DNA of 45,359 nucleotides from NCBI GenBank assembly GCA_045120955.1, contig JBGVFH010000061.1:1-45359 (forward strand). Direction: 5' to 3'. The notes under the pieces are model-generated. The model was not told where the DNA came from. It did no database searches and worked only from the letters and a program-made list of their open reading frames with translations. The stretch is from JAZMZS01 sp045120955. GTDB taxonomy: Bacteria; Bacillota; Clostridia; Oscillospirales; CAG-272. A program made the translations under genes and the position numbers. Below are positions 1 through 8,848 of the stretch, piece by piece (the stretch's first letter is position 1; each line of letters begins with the position of its first letter).

Positions 1-1515
1 CTTTAACTGCTCGCTTGAGGCAGGCGAGAAGAAATACGTGACAGCGCCTTCTGAGCTTTCTGTTTTGCACTGCAGAGCGTTGCCGTCGCTGTCAACAACG
101 GATATGCTCGGTTCGCCGTATATTCGCTCAAGTGTAAAACATCCAAAAGGAACAGCGCCGCTTATATACTTCGATACATCGGCGGTCATGGGGTGCCTTG
201 GCATTTGAGCATCTGAGAGAAGCGTAACATCATCTCCGAGAGCTACTCCGTTGACGGTTACAGAAGTATTATTTGACGGGTAGAGCACGGTTATCTTAGT
301 GCTGTCTGAGTCGGTGTATGAGAAAACGAAGTTTTCCTTCTTCTCGTCACACTCGCTTGCATCAAGCGCCCTGCCGTCGGAGGCTTTTACGGTTACTTCG
401 GGATGTGTGAGCAGTCCTTCGACCGAATATTTTACGTAGTGTGCATTGTCATATCTGACAGCTCCCTCGACGGTAATGCTGTCCTGTGCTATATGCTCCT
501 CTGACAGTGTGATGCCTCCGAGCTTAACTATGCTGTCATACGGTGCTGTTATACTGACGGTGTGACGCATGCTCTGCGGATAGTCACATATGTAACTGTT
601 GCTGTCCTCCGAACGAATGACGGTGAGGGCGGTGCCGCTTATGTCTGCTTCTATCTCAGGCTCTGAGAAAAGCCCGCTTATCCGATATGTGCAGTATGAT
701 GGAAGGTCAGATGCGTTTTCCCATTTCAGAGGCGAGGGGTAGGCTGACGTGCCTGTGAGTGACGTGCTTTCAAGGGGTATGCCGTTTATTCTCACGCTTG
801 CATCCGAAGGAGCCTGCAGTACTGCGTCGATCGTGCTTACGCTGCTGATGTCGGCTACGACCTCGACAGATATTACCTCCCACATTGCAAAGCCGAATGA
901 GGATCTTTGCTCGGAGGCGCCGAGCGTAACGTTGGCGATATCCTTGTCGGTGTATATGGTATATACGGGGTTTTGCGCTGTATAATGCTTTACCGCCTTT
1001 TTGTATTTGTAATCACATCCAAACGCGGGTGAGAGAGTCTGTGCAAATACCTCCTCCCAATTTTCGTATTCGGTAAGTGTGTCCTTGTATACTGCAAAAA
1101 GAGAGTCGGAGAGGTATGTGTCAAACTCAGCCGTTATTTCCTCGATCTTGTATTTTGGCTGAGAAGCCTCGTACTGAGAGAGAGCTTGCCACCATACGCA
1201 AAGACCTGCCGCCGCAATTACGAGAAACACCGCCGAGTATATAAGAAGAAATTTGCCGAATTTGCCGAGCTTTTTCCTGCTTTTTGCGCTTGGCTCCGAT
1301 GTGCTTTCTTCTGCTGCCGTGCCGTGGCAATCGTCAGCTTGCTCGGACTCACTTTTGTCTGTTTGTGCGGCGGGCGTTGCTTTTTCACTTATATTTTCAG
1401 TGCCTTTTTCCTGCTCGGAGACGGTATCGCTCATGCTTTCGGCGGCGGTGCCGCCCGCCTCCTCGATCATCGTCTCCCAGATAGGCTCGGTGCTGTGGTT
1501 TTCTGTAGTATTCAT
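1..1515 (-). CDS. Membrane-anchored extracellular protein with repeated TcaA-like modules (3' end outside window)
   Basis: An open frame runs from an ATG at 1515 to the left edge without a stop, giving at least 505 residues. AAGGA stands about 10 nt before the ATG. Residues 1-85 are acidic, hydrophilic and presumably cytoplasmic, followed by a Lys-rich stretch and one membrane segment near residues 88-109 (FLLIYSAVFLVIAAAGLCVW). The rest should lie outside the cell. It contains recurring short beta-type motifs such as VRINGIPL and VTVNGVAL, each followed by a predicted strand-rich stretch. This layout (cytoplasmic head, one TM, tandem small domains with V-x-V/I-N-G) resembles TcaA/YvbJ-type wall-associated proteins, but without the usual N-terminal zinc ribbon. 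The assignment is by architecture only. It starts 19 nt after the stop of the upstream gene and is probably co-transcribed with it. Confidence 0.6.
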   Translation of the reverse strand, partial: MNTTENHSTEPIWETMIEEAGGTAAESMSDTVSEQEKGTENISEKATPAAQTDKSESEQADDCHGTAAEESTSEPSAKSRKKLGKFGKFLLIYSAVFLVIAAAGLCVWWQALSQYEASQPKYKIEEITAEFDTYLSDSLFAVYKDTLTEYENWEEVFAQTLSPAFGCDYKYKKAVKHYTAQNPVYTIYTDKDIANVTLGASEQRSSFGFAMWEVISVEVVADISSVSTIDAVLQAPSDASVRINGIPLESTSLTGTSAYPSPLKWENASDLPSYCTYRISGLFSEPEIEADISGTALTVIRSEDSNSYICDYPQSMRHTVSITAPYDSIVKLGGITLSEEHIAQDSITVEGAVRYDNAHYVKYSVEGLLTHPEVTVKASDGRALDASECDEKKENFVFSYTDSDSTKITVLYPSNNTSVTVNGVALGDDVTLLSDAQMPRHPMTADVSKYISGAVPFGCFTLERIYGEPSISVVDSDGNALQCKTESSEGAVTYFFSPASSEQLK

Positions 1516-1534
1516 TAAATATATGTCCTTTTCG

Positions 1535-2614
1535 TTACTTTACGAGAATTGAGTTTGGCAGTATTCTCTCGCCGTATGCGTATGAATTCATCGTAAGATT
1601 TCCGCCGTTGTATACCATCAGAGATGAATAACCGCCGTCAAGATTGGTCGCATTTACCGCTCCGTATTGCAAAAATATCTCGATGAGATCGTCGAACGTA
1701 GCGCCGAAGCTCGAGAGGCTTCTGCCCTCGATGACGAGCAGCAGTATCGCACCGTCCGCTCTTTGAGCTATAGCTGTTCTCGGGTTTCGGCTGACTCCCA
1801 AATAATAGTCAGCGTTGACGGGATTTTCGTTGATGATAAGCGCAGGACCGAAGCTGACCGCATCGACGACTCCCTTGCTTATCGCATCCTGTGCGGTCAT
1901 TGAGCCTACATACAAAATGCCGTTTCGGTCAAAGCCGCAAATGCTGTATTTTTTACCGTCGTCACCCCAGAGTATCTTGCTGTCTTTTATGACCATGCCC
2001 TTTGGTATTCCGCCCTTTTGCGTTCCGTCAGGGTCATAAAAGCCGCCGCCGTTTACTCCCGCTACGGCATCATATTTTCTTATCATATCACGGAGCGAAA
2101 GCCCGACCGAATTTTCGCCGTAGCTGTCAGGCACCCCGACGAATACCCGAGTCGGATCCTCTACTATCATGAGCATCCCCTTGTAGGTGTCCGTTTTTAT
2201 CTCAACCGTCTCAATTCCGCTGTTGTCCGTGCTGTTGTTCTCGGTTACGTCGTCTCCTTGATGGCTTGAGTCGTTGTTATCGTTGTTGCTTGCATCGTTC
2301 TTATTTGCGTTTATCGTTATTTTGCTCGGGTCTGTCATCTCACCTCCGAGCAATTCCATATCGGTGACGTTTTGCTTTACAGAGAGCATTTCTTCTATCT
2401 CGTTTTGTGTCATGCACATATTTACGAGTATTCCGCCGACGCTGGTTTCCTTCAGCGAAAGAACGAACAGTTCCTTTGCCGACTCAGACGGTCCTCTGAC
2501 TACCAATATCATTGCTGAGTATAAAAACAGCACTAATAAAAGCAAAGTAACGCCGAGCGCCGCCATCACCCGCCCGAAGATGCAAAGTGCCAATCTCGTT
2601 TTTTCGTTTTTCAT
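1535..2614 (-). CDS. Phosphodiester glycosidase (NAGPA/DUF2233) family membrane-anchored protein
   Basis: The 359-residue protein starts at an ATG with GGAG 7 nt upstream. Residues about 12-37 form a hydrophobic N-terminal anchor. A low-complexity Asn/Asp/Ser linker (about 104-132) precedes the C-terminal domain. That domain carries the hallmarks of the NAGPA/YigE family: a GGGFYDPDG-type motif, SFGPALIINE, SRNPRTAIAQ, LLLVIEGR and the terminal NLDGGYSSLMVYNGG. Related proteins remove or rearrange phosphodiester-linked sugars, and bacterial members are often tied to exopolysaccharide or wall-polymer metabolism. The actual substrate cannot be read here. The following gene is another membrane-anchored extracellular protein, so a cell-envelope role for the pair is likely. 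Confidence 0.8.
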   Translation of the reverse strand: MKNEKTRLALCIFGRVMAALGVTLLLLVLFLYSAMILVVRGPSESAKELFVLSLKETSVGGILVNMCMTQNEIEEMLSVKQNVTDMELLGGEMTDPSKITINANKNDASNNDNNDSSHQGDDVTENNSTDNSGIETVEIKTDTYKGMLMIVEDPTRVFVGVPDSYGENSVGLSLRDMIRKYDAVAGVNGGGFYDPDGTQKGGIPKGMVIKDSKILWGDDGKKYSICGFDRNGILYVGSMTAQDAISKGVVDAVSFGPALIINENPVNADYYLGVSRNPRTAIAQRADGAILLLVIEGRSLSSFGATFDDLIEIFLQYGAVNATNLDGGYSSLMVYNGGNLTMNSYAYGERILPNSILVK

Positions 2615-2715
2615 GTATATTCTCCGTTTTTTGAGCTTTTTTTACAACGTATACCAATATTATACAATATATCATCGGCAAATGCAACCGATTGACGCAA
2701 ATTGAAATACGACGA

Positions 2716-2767
2716 AAACAAAACAGCATGGGCGCTCCGTAATTTAAGCGCCCATGCTGTTTTGTTT
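2716..2767 (-). terminator. Rho-independent terminator of the ftsH operon
   Basis: A perfect 20-bp inverted repeat (2716-2735 with 2748-2767) surrounds a 12-nt loop. The GC-rich core GCATGGGCGC is flanked by A- and T-runs on either side, so it can act in both directions. It lies 12 bp beyond the ftsH stop and separates the operon from the convergently placed downstream pair. Confidence 0.9.
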
Positions 2768-2779
2768 GTTGTTTAATTG

Positions 2780-4837
2780 TTAAAATCCGACGTTTCCGTC
2801 ATTTCCGTCATCGTCTTTGTTCTCAGAGCTGTCATCCGACGGCAAGTTCTGCTGCTCACGCTCGGACTGAGCGTAGCTTCCGAAATGCTCTCGGTTTTTC
2901 TCACGCTCCTCACGCTTCTTCTGTTCCTCTTCCTCAATTTGACGGCGGCGCTCGTTTTCTTCACGGCTGACACGGTCTTTCTCGGCTGTCATAGCCTCAA
3001 GCTCCTCTATCGTGACGTCAGAGTCCATTGCCGCTTTGAACTGAGCATCGTCCATAGTTTCGTTCTTTACAAGGAACTTTGCAACAAAATGAAGCTTGTC
3101 AATATGCTCACGCAGTATACTTATAGATCTTTCGTATGCGTCTTTTACGATCTTCTTTATCTCCGCATCTATCTTTGCGGCTGTTTCCTCCGAGTAATTT
3201 TTCTCGCTTGAGAAATCTCTGCCGAGGAATACCTCGTCTCCGCTGTGCTCGGAGCCGTAGAGAATGGGACCGAGCTCATCGCTCATGCCGAGTCTCGTTA
3301 CCATCTTGCGTGCGATAGAAGTTGCTCTCTGAATGTCGTTGGAAGCACCGCCCGATACATCGTCAAATATGATGGCTTCGGCGGCTCTTCCTCCGAGAAG
3401 CATCGATATCTCATCGATAAGACCGTTTTTGTATTCGCTGTACTTATCCTCAAGCGGCGGGGTGAGCGTGTATCCGAGTGCTCTGCCGCTGGGAATGATG
3501 GAAATAAGTCTGACGGGATCCTGAGAGGGAAGTACGTGTGCGATTATTGCATGACCTGCCTCGTGATATGCCGTCTTGAGCTTTTCCGCTTCTTTTATCT
3601 TAAATGACTTTTTCGGTGTTCCTACAACGATTTTGAGCGATGCTTCTTCGATATCATTCATACCTATGAGCATCTTTCTCTTTCTTGCTGCGATAAGAGC
3701 TGCCTCGTTGAGAAGATTTGCAAGATCCGCACCTGTAAATCCGACCGTCGTTTGCGCTATCTTTCTCAGGTCAACACCGTTTTCAAACGGCTTGCCTTTA
3801 GCATGGACCTTGAGAATATCCTCTCTTCCGCGAAGATCGGGGTAATTTACGGTTATCTGTCTGTCAAAGCGCCCTGGACGAAGAAGTGCAGGGTCGAGTA
3901 TGTCGGGGCGGTTTGTTGCCGCCATGACAATAACGCTCTCTCTTCCGTCAAAGCCGTCCATTTCAACAAGGAGCTGGTTTAGCGTTTGCTCACGCTCGTC
4001 ATGTCCTCCGCCGAGTCCTGCACCTCTGTGGCGGCCTACAGCATCGATCTCGTCAATAAATATAATAGCGGCAGGGTTCTTTCTTGCTGTTTCAAACAGG
4101 TCGCGCACACGGGATGCACCCACACCGACATACATCTCAACGAAGTCCGAACCGGAAATAGAATAAAAGGGAACGCCCGCCTCTCCCGCAACAGCCTTTG
4201 CGAGAAGCGTTTTACCTGTACCGGGAGGGCCTACGAGAAGCACTCCTTTCGGTATTTTTGCACCGAGCTTTCTGTATCTCTCGGGATCACGCAAAAAGTC
4301 AACAACTTCCTTCAGATCCTCTTTTTCCTCGTCACAGCCTGCAACATCGGAAAATCTGACCTTGATCTTTTCGCTTGAACCGAGCTTTGCCTTCGCTTTG
4401 CCGAAGGCATTTATCTTACCGCCCTTGCCGGTCGCTTGATTCATCATAAATATCCAAAAGCCGATGAACAGGACGAATATTATAACGTATGGAAGAAATT
4501 CTACCCACCATGGTATCTGCGTTGGCTCTATGAGGTTGTATTCTACTGTATTTTCGGGGTTTTCAAGTATGAGAGGAACAAAGATCTGATCTCTGAACAG
4601 CTCATAGTCGAGCAAAACGGCGTTGATCTCCTTGCCGTCAGTCAGGACTATCGAGAGGTTTGCCTCCTGATCAAGCTCAAAGGATGCGACCTCTCCGTTT
4701 TTGAAATATCCGAAAATGTCCTGCGTGGTCAGCTCATCCTCGTGGGATGCGCTTCGCAGCAGCTGCGTCGCAACGGTAAGAACTACCGCAATGAGCACGA
4801 CGTACATTATCACGGTTTTAAAATTGCTTTTTCTCAT
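2780..4837 (-). CDS. ftsH: ATP-dependent zinc metalloprotease FtsH
   Basis: This 685-residue membrane AAA+ protease degrades damaged or unassembled membrane proteins and short-lived regulators. Two membrane segments (about 7-27 and 113-132) enclose the small extracytoplasmic domain. The AAA module shows Walker A GPPGTGKT (203-210), Walker B IIFIDEID (about 258-265), the pore motif FVEMYVG and the second region of homology ATNRPDILDPALLRPGRFDR. The zinc site HEAGH is at 425-429, with a downstream Asp in SGGASNDIQRAT as the likely third ligand. The C-terminal 70 residues are a highly charged Glu/Arg/Lys coiled tail ending in an acidic, Asn-rich stretch, which is longer than in many homologues. 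It is the last gene of the minus-strand operon, 30 nt after hpt; that order is conserved in Firmicutes. Confidence 0.98.
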   Translation of the reverse strand: MRKSNFKTVIMYVVLIAVVLTVATQLLRSASHEDELTTQDIFGYFKNGEVASFELDQEANLSIVLTDGKEINAVLLDYELFRDQIFVPLILENPENTVEYNLIEPTQIPWWVEFLPYVIIFVLFIGFWIFMMNQATGKGGKINAFGKAKAKLGSSEKIKVRFSDVAGCDEEKEDLKEVVDFLRDPERYRKLGAKIPKGVLLVGPPGTGKTLLAKAVAGEAGVPFYSISGSDFVEMYVGVGASRVRDLFETARKNPAAIIFIDEIDAVGRHRGAGLGGGHDEREQTLNQLLVEMDGFDGRESVIVMAATNRPDILDPALLRPGRFDRQITVNYPDLRGREDILKVHAKGKPFENGVDLRKIAQTTVGFTGADLANLLNEAALIAARKRKMLIGMNDIEEASLKIVVGTPKKSFKIKEAEKLKTAYHEAGHAIIAHVLPSQDPVRLISIIPSGRALGYTLTPPLEDKYSEYKNGLIDEISMLLGGRAAEAIIFDDVSGGASNDIQRATSIARKMVTRLGMSDELGPILYGSEHSGDEVFLGRDFSSEKNYSEETAAKIDAEIKKIVKDAYERSISILREHIDKLHFVAKFLVKNETMDDAQFKAAMDSDVTIEELEAMTAEKDRVSREENERRRQIEEEEQKKREEREKNREHFGSYAQSEREQQNLPSDDSSENKDDDGNDGNVGF

Positions 4838-4867
4838 CAGGTGTAAAATGGTCCTTTCGTGTATTTG

Positions 4868-5422
4868 TCACTTTATATAAACTTTTGGGTCCAGCACCCC
4901 GATAAAGGGAAGTGTACGGTATTTTTCATCATAGTCAAGACCGTACCCGATAACAAACTCATCGGGTATCTCCCGTCCTATATAATCGGGGGTAAACTCT
5001 GTTTCTCTGCGTGACGGTTTATCGAGCATCGTGCAGGTATGAACACTGCGTGCGCCCATTTCCTTTATGTGTGCAACCACGTTTTTCAGAGTATATCCGC
5101 TGTCGATAATGTCTTCAATTATTATTATTGCACATTTGTCGATGTTTTTTCTCTTCAGGTCAAGAATAATATTTGTTTGTCTTGACGTGACGGTGGAGCT
5201 GCCGTATGAGGAGACCTTCATAAAGTCTATCTCGGCAGGCACACTGAGCTTTCTCATGAGGTCAGCCATAAAGGGCATGGAGCCTTTGAGTATTCCGACC
5301 AAGACTATATGCTCTTCATTTGCAAAGTCTCTTGATATTCTCTGAGCCAGATCCGTGGTTATCTCGTCTATTTCTCTTTCATTCAGAAGCACTTCTGCTA
5401 CATCTTCGTATTGTCTGTTCAA
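4868..5422 (-). CDS. hpt: Hypoxanthine phosphoribosyltransferase
   Basis: This purine-salvage enzyme joins hypoxanthine or guanine to PRPP. The 184-residue length is typical. The PRPP-binding motif is IIEDIIDSGYT (101-111). Family signatures LVGILKGSMPFMADL and FMKVSSYGSST occur earlier, and the C-terminal part has FVIGYGLDYDEKYR before the final LP-I-G segment. The start is a TTG at 5422 with GGAGG 9 nt upstream; no ATG nearby keeps the conserved N-terminus. It sits 40 nt downstream of tilS and 30 nt upstream of ftsH, the standard tilS-hpt-ftsH order. Confidence 0.96.
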   Translation of the reverse strand: MNRQYEDVAEVLLNEREIDEITTDLAQRISRDFANEEHIVLVGILKGSMPFMADLMRKLSVPAEIDFMKVSSYGSSTVTSRQTNIILDLKRKNIDKCAIIIIEDIIDSGYTLKNVVAHIKEMGARSVHTCTMLDKPSRRETEFTPDYIGREIPDEFVIGYGLDYDEKYRTLPFIGVLDPKVYIK

Positions 5423-5462
5423 TTTGTAAGTCCTCCGCTTTAATGTATATCATTTTTGATTT

Positions 5463-6848
5463 TTATACTCTTGTATATATAAAATACAGCGGCATATGCG
5501 TCGCATTTTCCTTGTCGGCGGCTCTTACCGATACTGCCCAAACGATCCTGCCGTCTCGCTCAATTATCGGTAAGCGGTATCTTTCACTCAGCGGTATCTT
5601 GCATTCGGAAAAAAGTTTTTTTATCTTATGCGTGTGTCCGCCCGATACTATAGTGTCACCTTCTCGGCGCGATCTTGCCGTAAACGTATTACTTATTGTA
5701 TCACCCGATAGTGTTTGTTGTATAAATAATTTGTAAACATTTTGTGTTTTTAATTTTTCGATCTGCTCAATTTTATCAAAAATAAAAATTTCGGAGCCGT
5801 CTGGAAGTATGTTTTCTCCCATGCAAAGCTCAAGTTCCCAAGCCGTGTTTTCGTTTTCGGTCTTTCTTGAGTCGTTTTCAATATACAGAAAACCGTCCTT
5901 TTGAGAGACTCTTTTTTTGTTTATGAGAGAAAGACAAAAGCTCTTTCTTTTTTTGAGCAGGGAAACGCATTTCTCTATGTGCGTGTATTCATACCCTGCG
6001 CCCTCCTCCTCAAAGTAAAGGCACAGCACCCTTGACAGGATCGATATGTGAAGCCCCGAAAGAGCTGAGGTGTCGAGCGGCTTTGGCGCTTTTTTGTAAT
6101 AATCGAGCGCCGCCGAGTCGATGTAATCGCTGTCGGCTGACAAGAGCTTTGATGCTCTGATCACGGAAGCTTCAAGGGATGGGTTTATTGAACGAAGCTC
6201 GGGCAGTACGTTGTGCCGTATGCGGTTTCGGGTGTATACCGTATCGGTGTTCGTTCTGTCAGTCACATATCCGATAGATAGTGCGTGGCAATACCCGTAT
6301 ACCTGCTCTTTTGATAAAAAGAGAATAGGGCGGACGATATATCCGTCACGCACGGGCGGTATGCCGCATACTCCGCACAGTCCCGCCCCCCTTGTGAGGT
6401 TGAACAGCACCGTTTCCGCATTGTCGGTCGCATTGTGTGCGGTAGCGATAAATACCTTTGCCCCTTGCTTTGCTTCAAGCTCTTTTTTTATTGATGAAAA
6501 AAACTCATACCTGACGTTTCTTGCACATTCCTCTGTGCCGAGAGACCGCTCTTTCGACAGGGCTGATATATCAACCCTCAGCGTGCGCAGAGGTATGCCG
6601 TATCTCTCGCACTCCTTTTTGCAAAATGCCTCGTCAGCATCTGCCTCGTCTCCCCGCAGCATATGGTTTATATGTGCGCACGTGACACAGATACCTCTTT
6701 TCTTTGCGATCTCAACGAGCGCAAACAGCAAAATCGACGAGTCTGCTCCTCCCGAGTACCCTACTATGATGTCGGTACACTCAAGCATACCGTAGCTGTC
6801 GGCATAACGCTCAAGCATACCGATGAGTTGTTGTTTTGTATCTTTCAT
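5463..6848 (-). CDS. tilS: tRNA(Ile)-lysidine synthase TilS
   Basis: TilS converts C34 of tRNA-Ile(CAU) to lysidine so that the tRNA reads AUA and is charged with isoleucine. The N-terminal PP-loop motif SGGADS is at residues 32-37 counted from the ATG at 6848. The TilS segments HINHMLRGDEAD, GTEECARNVRY, ATAHNATDNAETVL and RNRIRHNVLPEL follow, then the C-terminal substrate-binding region. A GTG at 6896, just after the dnaB stop, would add 16 residues (MRGKAPKTHFPAVEYI) with no family counterpart. I prefer the ATG because it places the PP-loop at the usual distance, though its ribosome site is weak and coupling to dnaB through the GTG cannot be excluded. Confidence 0.93.
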   Translation of the reverse strand: MKDTKQQLIGMLERYADSYGMLECTDIIVGYSGGADSSILLFALVEIAKKRGICVTCAHINHMLRGDEADADEAFCKKECERYGIPLRTLRVDISALSKERSLGTEECARNVRYEFFSSIKKELEAKQGAKVFIATAHNATDNAETVLFNLTRGAGLCGVCGIPPVRDGYIVRPILFLSKEQVYGYCHALSIGYVTDRTNTDTVYTRNRIRHNVLPELRSINPSLEASVIRASKLLSADSDYIDSAALDYYKKAPKPLDTSALSGLHISILSRVLCLYFEEEGAGYEYTHIEKCVSLLKKRKSFCLSLINKKRVSQKDGFLYIENDSRKTENENTAWELELCMGENILPDGSEIFIFDKIEQIEKLKTQNVYKLFIQQTLSGDTISNTFTARSRREGDTIVSGGHTHKIKKLFSECKIPLSERYRLPIIERDGRIVWAVSVRAADKENATHMPLYFIYTRV

Positions 6849-6902
6849 TATATACTCTACGGCGGGAAAGTGTGTTTTTGGTGCTTTTCCCCGCACGAAA
6901 AA

Positions 6903-8246
6903 TTATTCTTCTTCTCTTACCGTATCTATTGAACGGAACTTTGTAAACTGAGGTATCCAGCCCATTTTTACCGTTCTTGTTTCGCCGTGGCGGTTTTTTG
7001 CTATGATGATCTCAGCTATGTTTGTGTCGGCATCCTCAGGCTTTTCTGTTGAGTAATAATCGTCACGGTAAAGAAAGATTACCACGTCTGCGTCCTGCTC
7101 GATAGAGCCGGATTCACGAAGGTCCGAGAGCATGGGACGTTTTCCCTGTGAGCCCGTTCTTGACTCCGAGCCTCTGGAGAGCTGAGCACAGCATATTACG
7201 GGAACGCCGAACTCTTTTCCCATGATCTTGAGATTTCTTGAGATGTCTCCGACCTCAGCCGTACGGTTGTCTGTTTTTTTATCGCTTTGCATCAGCTGCA
7301 AGTAGTCTATGACTATAAGCCCAAGGTTTTTCATACGGCGCAGCTTTGCCTTCATCTGAGTGATGGTAAGACCCGTTGAGTCGTCGATGTATATTTCACA
7401 GCCTGCGAGGTTGTTGACAGCCTGCGAAAGCTTTTCCCATTCACCGTCAAGCTTGCCGCTTCTGAGCAGATGGCTGTCTACCATAGCCTCGCTTGACAGC
7501 ATTCTCGATGCAAGCTGCTCGCCCGACATTTCAAGCGAGAATACGCATACCTTTTTACCCGTCTGCTTTGCCACATTTGTTGCGATGTTCATAGTAAACG
7601 AGGTCTTTCCCATACCGGGTCGTGCGCCCACTATGATAAAGTCACCCTTGCCCATTCCGACAAGTACATTGTCAAGCCCCGAAAACCCCGTCGGAGTTCC
7701 TGAGCTTGCTCCTTCGTTTGCCGCAAGAGTGTCAAGCTCCTCGTACACATTTGCGAGAATGTCACGAATGTGTCTGAACTGCTTTGTGTCACGGTGCTCG
7801 GCTATCTCAAATATCCTTTGCTCGGCATTTCCGAGAAGCGAATCGACCGACCCTTGCTCTGAGTAGGCAATGTCACTTATGTCAGAGCAGGTGAGAATGA
7901 GACGGCGCAGAGTGCTTTTGTCCTTTACTATCTTTGCGTAGTCTCTTGCGTTTGCCGCAGTAGGAACTATCTGGGCTATGTCCTTTATATACTGTGTGCC
8001 GCCGCTTTTGTCAAAGATACCCTCTTCCTCGAGCATTCGGATAAGCGTTATTACATCTATATCACGGCTTTTGACAAAAAGCTGTCTCATCGCCGTATAT
8101 ATGCTTCTGTGCTCCTCAAGATAAAAATCGTCCTCTGTGATAAGCTCAGCTACCGTAGCCAAGCATTCCGGATCGAGTAAGATACTTCCGAGCACAGACT
8201 GCTCAGCCTCAAGAGCATAAGGCAGCTTTCTTGATAAATCGTCCAT
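6903..8246 (-). CDS. dnaB: Replicative DNA helicase DnaB
   Basis: The hexameric 5'-3' fork helicase (called DnaC in Bacillus), 447 residues. The N-terminal collar domain begins with LPYALEAEQSVLGSIL. A linker (about 150-190) leads to the RecA-type motor with Walker A GARPGMGKT (207-215), FSLEMSGEQLASRM, the Walker B region LIVIDYLQLM and the late motifs SDLRESGSIEQDADVV and IIIAKNRHG. There is no intein. The ATG has GGAG about 7 nt upstream. It follows rplI after a 116-nt gap and precedes tilS by about 54 nt. Confidence 0.97.
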   Translation of the reverse strand: MDDLSRKLPYALEAEQSVLGSILLDPECLATVAELITEDDFYLEEHRSIYTAMRQLFVKSRDIDVITLIRMLEEEGIFDKSGGTQYIKDIAQIVPTAANARDYAKIVKDKSTLRRLILTCSDISDIAYSEQGSVDSLLGNAEQRIFEIAEHRDTKQFRHIRDILANVYEELDTLAANEGASSGTPTGFSGLDNVLVGMGKGDFIIVGARPGMGKTSFTMNIATNVAKQTGKKVCVFSLEMSGEQLASRMLSSEAMVDSHLLRSGKLDGEWEKLSQAVNNLAGCEIYIDDSTGLTITQMKAKLRRMKNLGLIVIDYLQLMQSDKKTDNRTAEVGDISRNLKIMGKEFGVPVICCAQLSRGSESRTGSQGKRPMLSDLRESGSIEQDADVVIFLYRDDYYSTEKPEDADTNIAEIIIAKNRHGETRTVKMGWIPQFTKFRSIDTVREEE

Positions 8247-8362
8247 TTCGTTTCTCCGTTAAGAAGAATATCAAAAGCCTGCGCTTGTGATATTACAGTA
8301 ATGTTTTGCCCTGTGCTGTATGAGGGCAACAAGATGTCTGCTCATGGCAGATAATATGCACA

Positions 8363-8809
8363 TTATTTGTCTGTTATTACAACGTTTATTTTGCCGATGA
8401 TATCGGTGTAGAGCTTTACGTTTACGCTGTAGGAGCCAAATGCTCTTATGGGGTCGGAAAGGTCTATTTTTCTCTTGTCTATCGTTATTTTGTGCTGGTC
8501 TTCAAGACACTGCGCTATCTCCTTTGCCGTGACAGAGCCGTAGAGACGTCCGTCAGCACCTGCAGTTGCAAGCACCTTTACGCTGACCTTCTCAAGCTTT
8601 GCCGCAGTTTCCTTTGCCGCCTGCTTTTCAAGCTCTATCTTGTGAAGGCGTGATGCCTCCTTGTTTTTGAGGTCGTTCATTGCTGCCGCATCTGCGACTA
8701 TTGCAAGACCCTTTGGAAAAAGGAAGTTGCGGGCATATCCGTCAGAGACGTTGATAGCCTGACCCTTTTTTCCCTGACCTTTAACATCCTGTGTAAGAAT
8801 TACTTTCAT
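8363..8809 (-). CDS. rplI: 50S ribosomal protein L9
   Basis: The 148 residues match the two-domain L9 architecture. The N-terminal domain begins MKVILTQDVKGQGKKGQ and contains VSDGYARNFLFPKGLA. A long connecting helix follows (about 42-75), then a C-terminal domain with GADGRLYGSVTAKEIA. L9 binds 23S rRNA near the L1 stalk and helps restrain frameshifting. A strong AAGGAGG site precedes the ATG. Position between gdpP and dnaB is the conserved Firmicutes arrangement. Confidence 0.97.
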   Translation of the reverse strand: MKVILTQDVKGQGKKGQAINVSDGYARNFLFPKGLAIVADAAAMNDLKNKEASRLHKIELEKQAAKETAAKLEKVSVKVLATAGADGRLYGSVTAKEIAQCLEDQHKITIDKRKIDLSDPIRAFGSYSVNVKLYTDIIGKINVVITDK

Positions 8810-8848
8810 TATATTATCCTCCTTGGGTTATGGTTTGTTTATTGAAAA

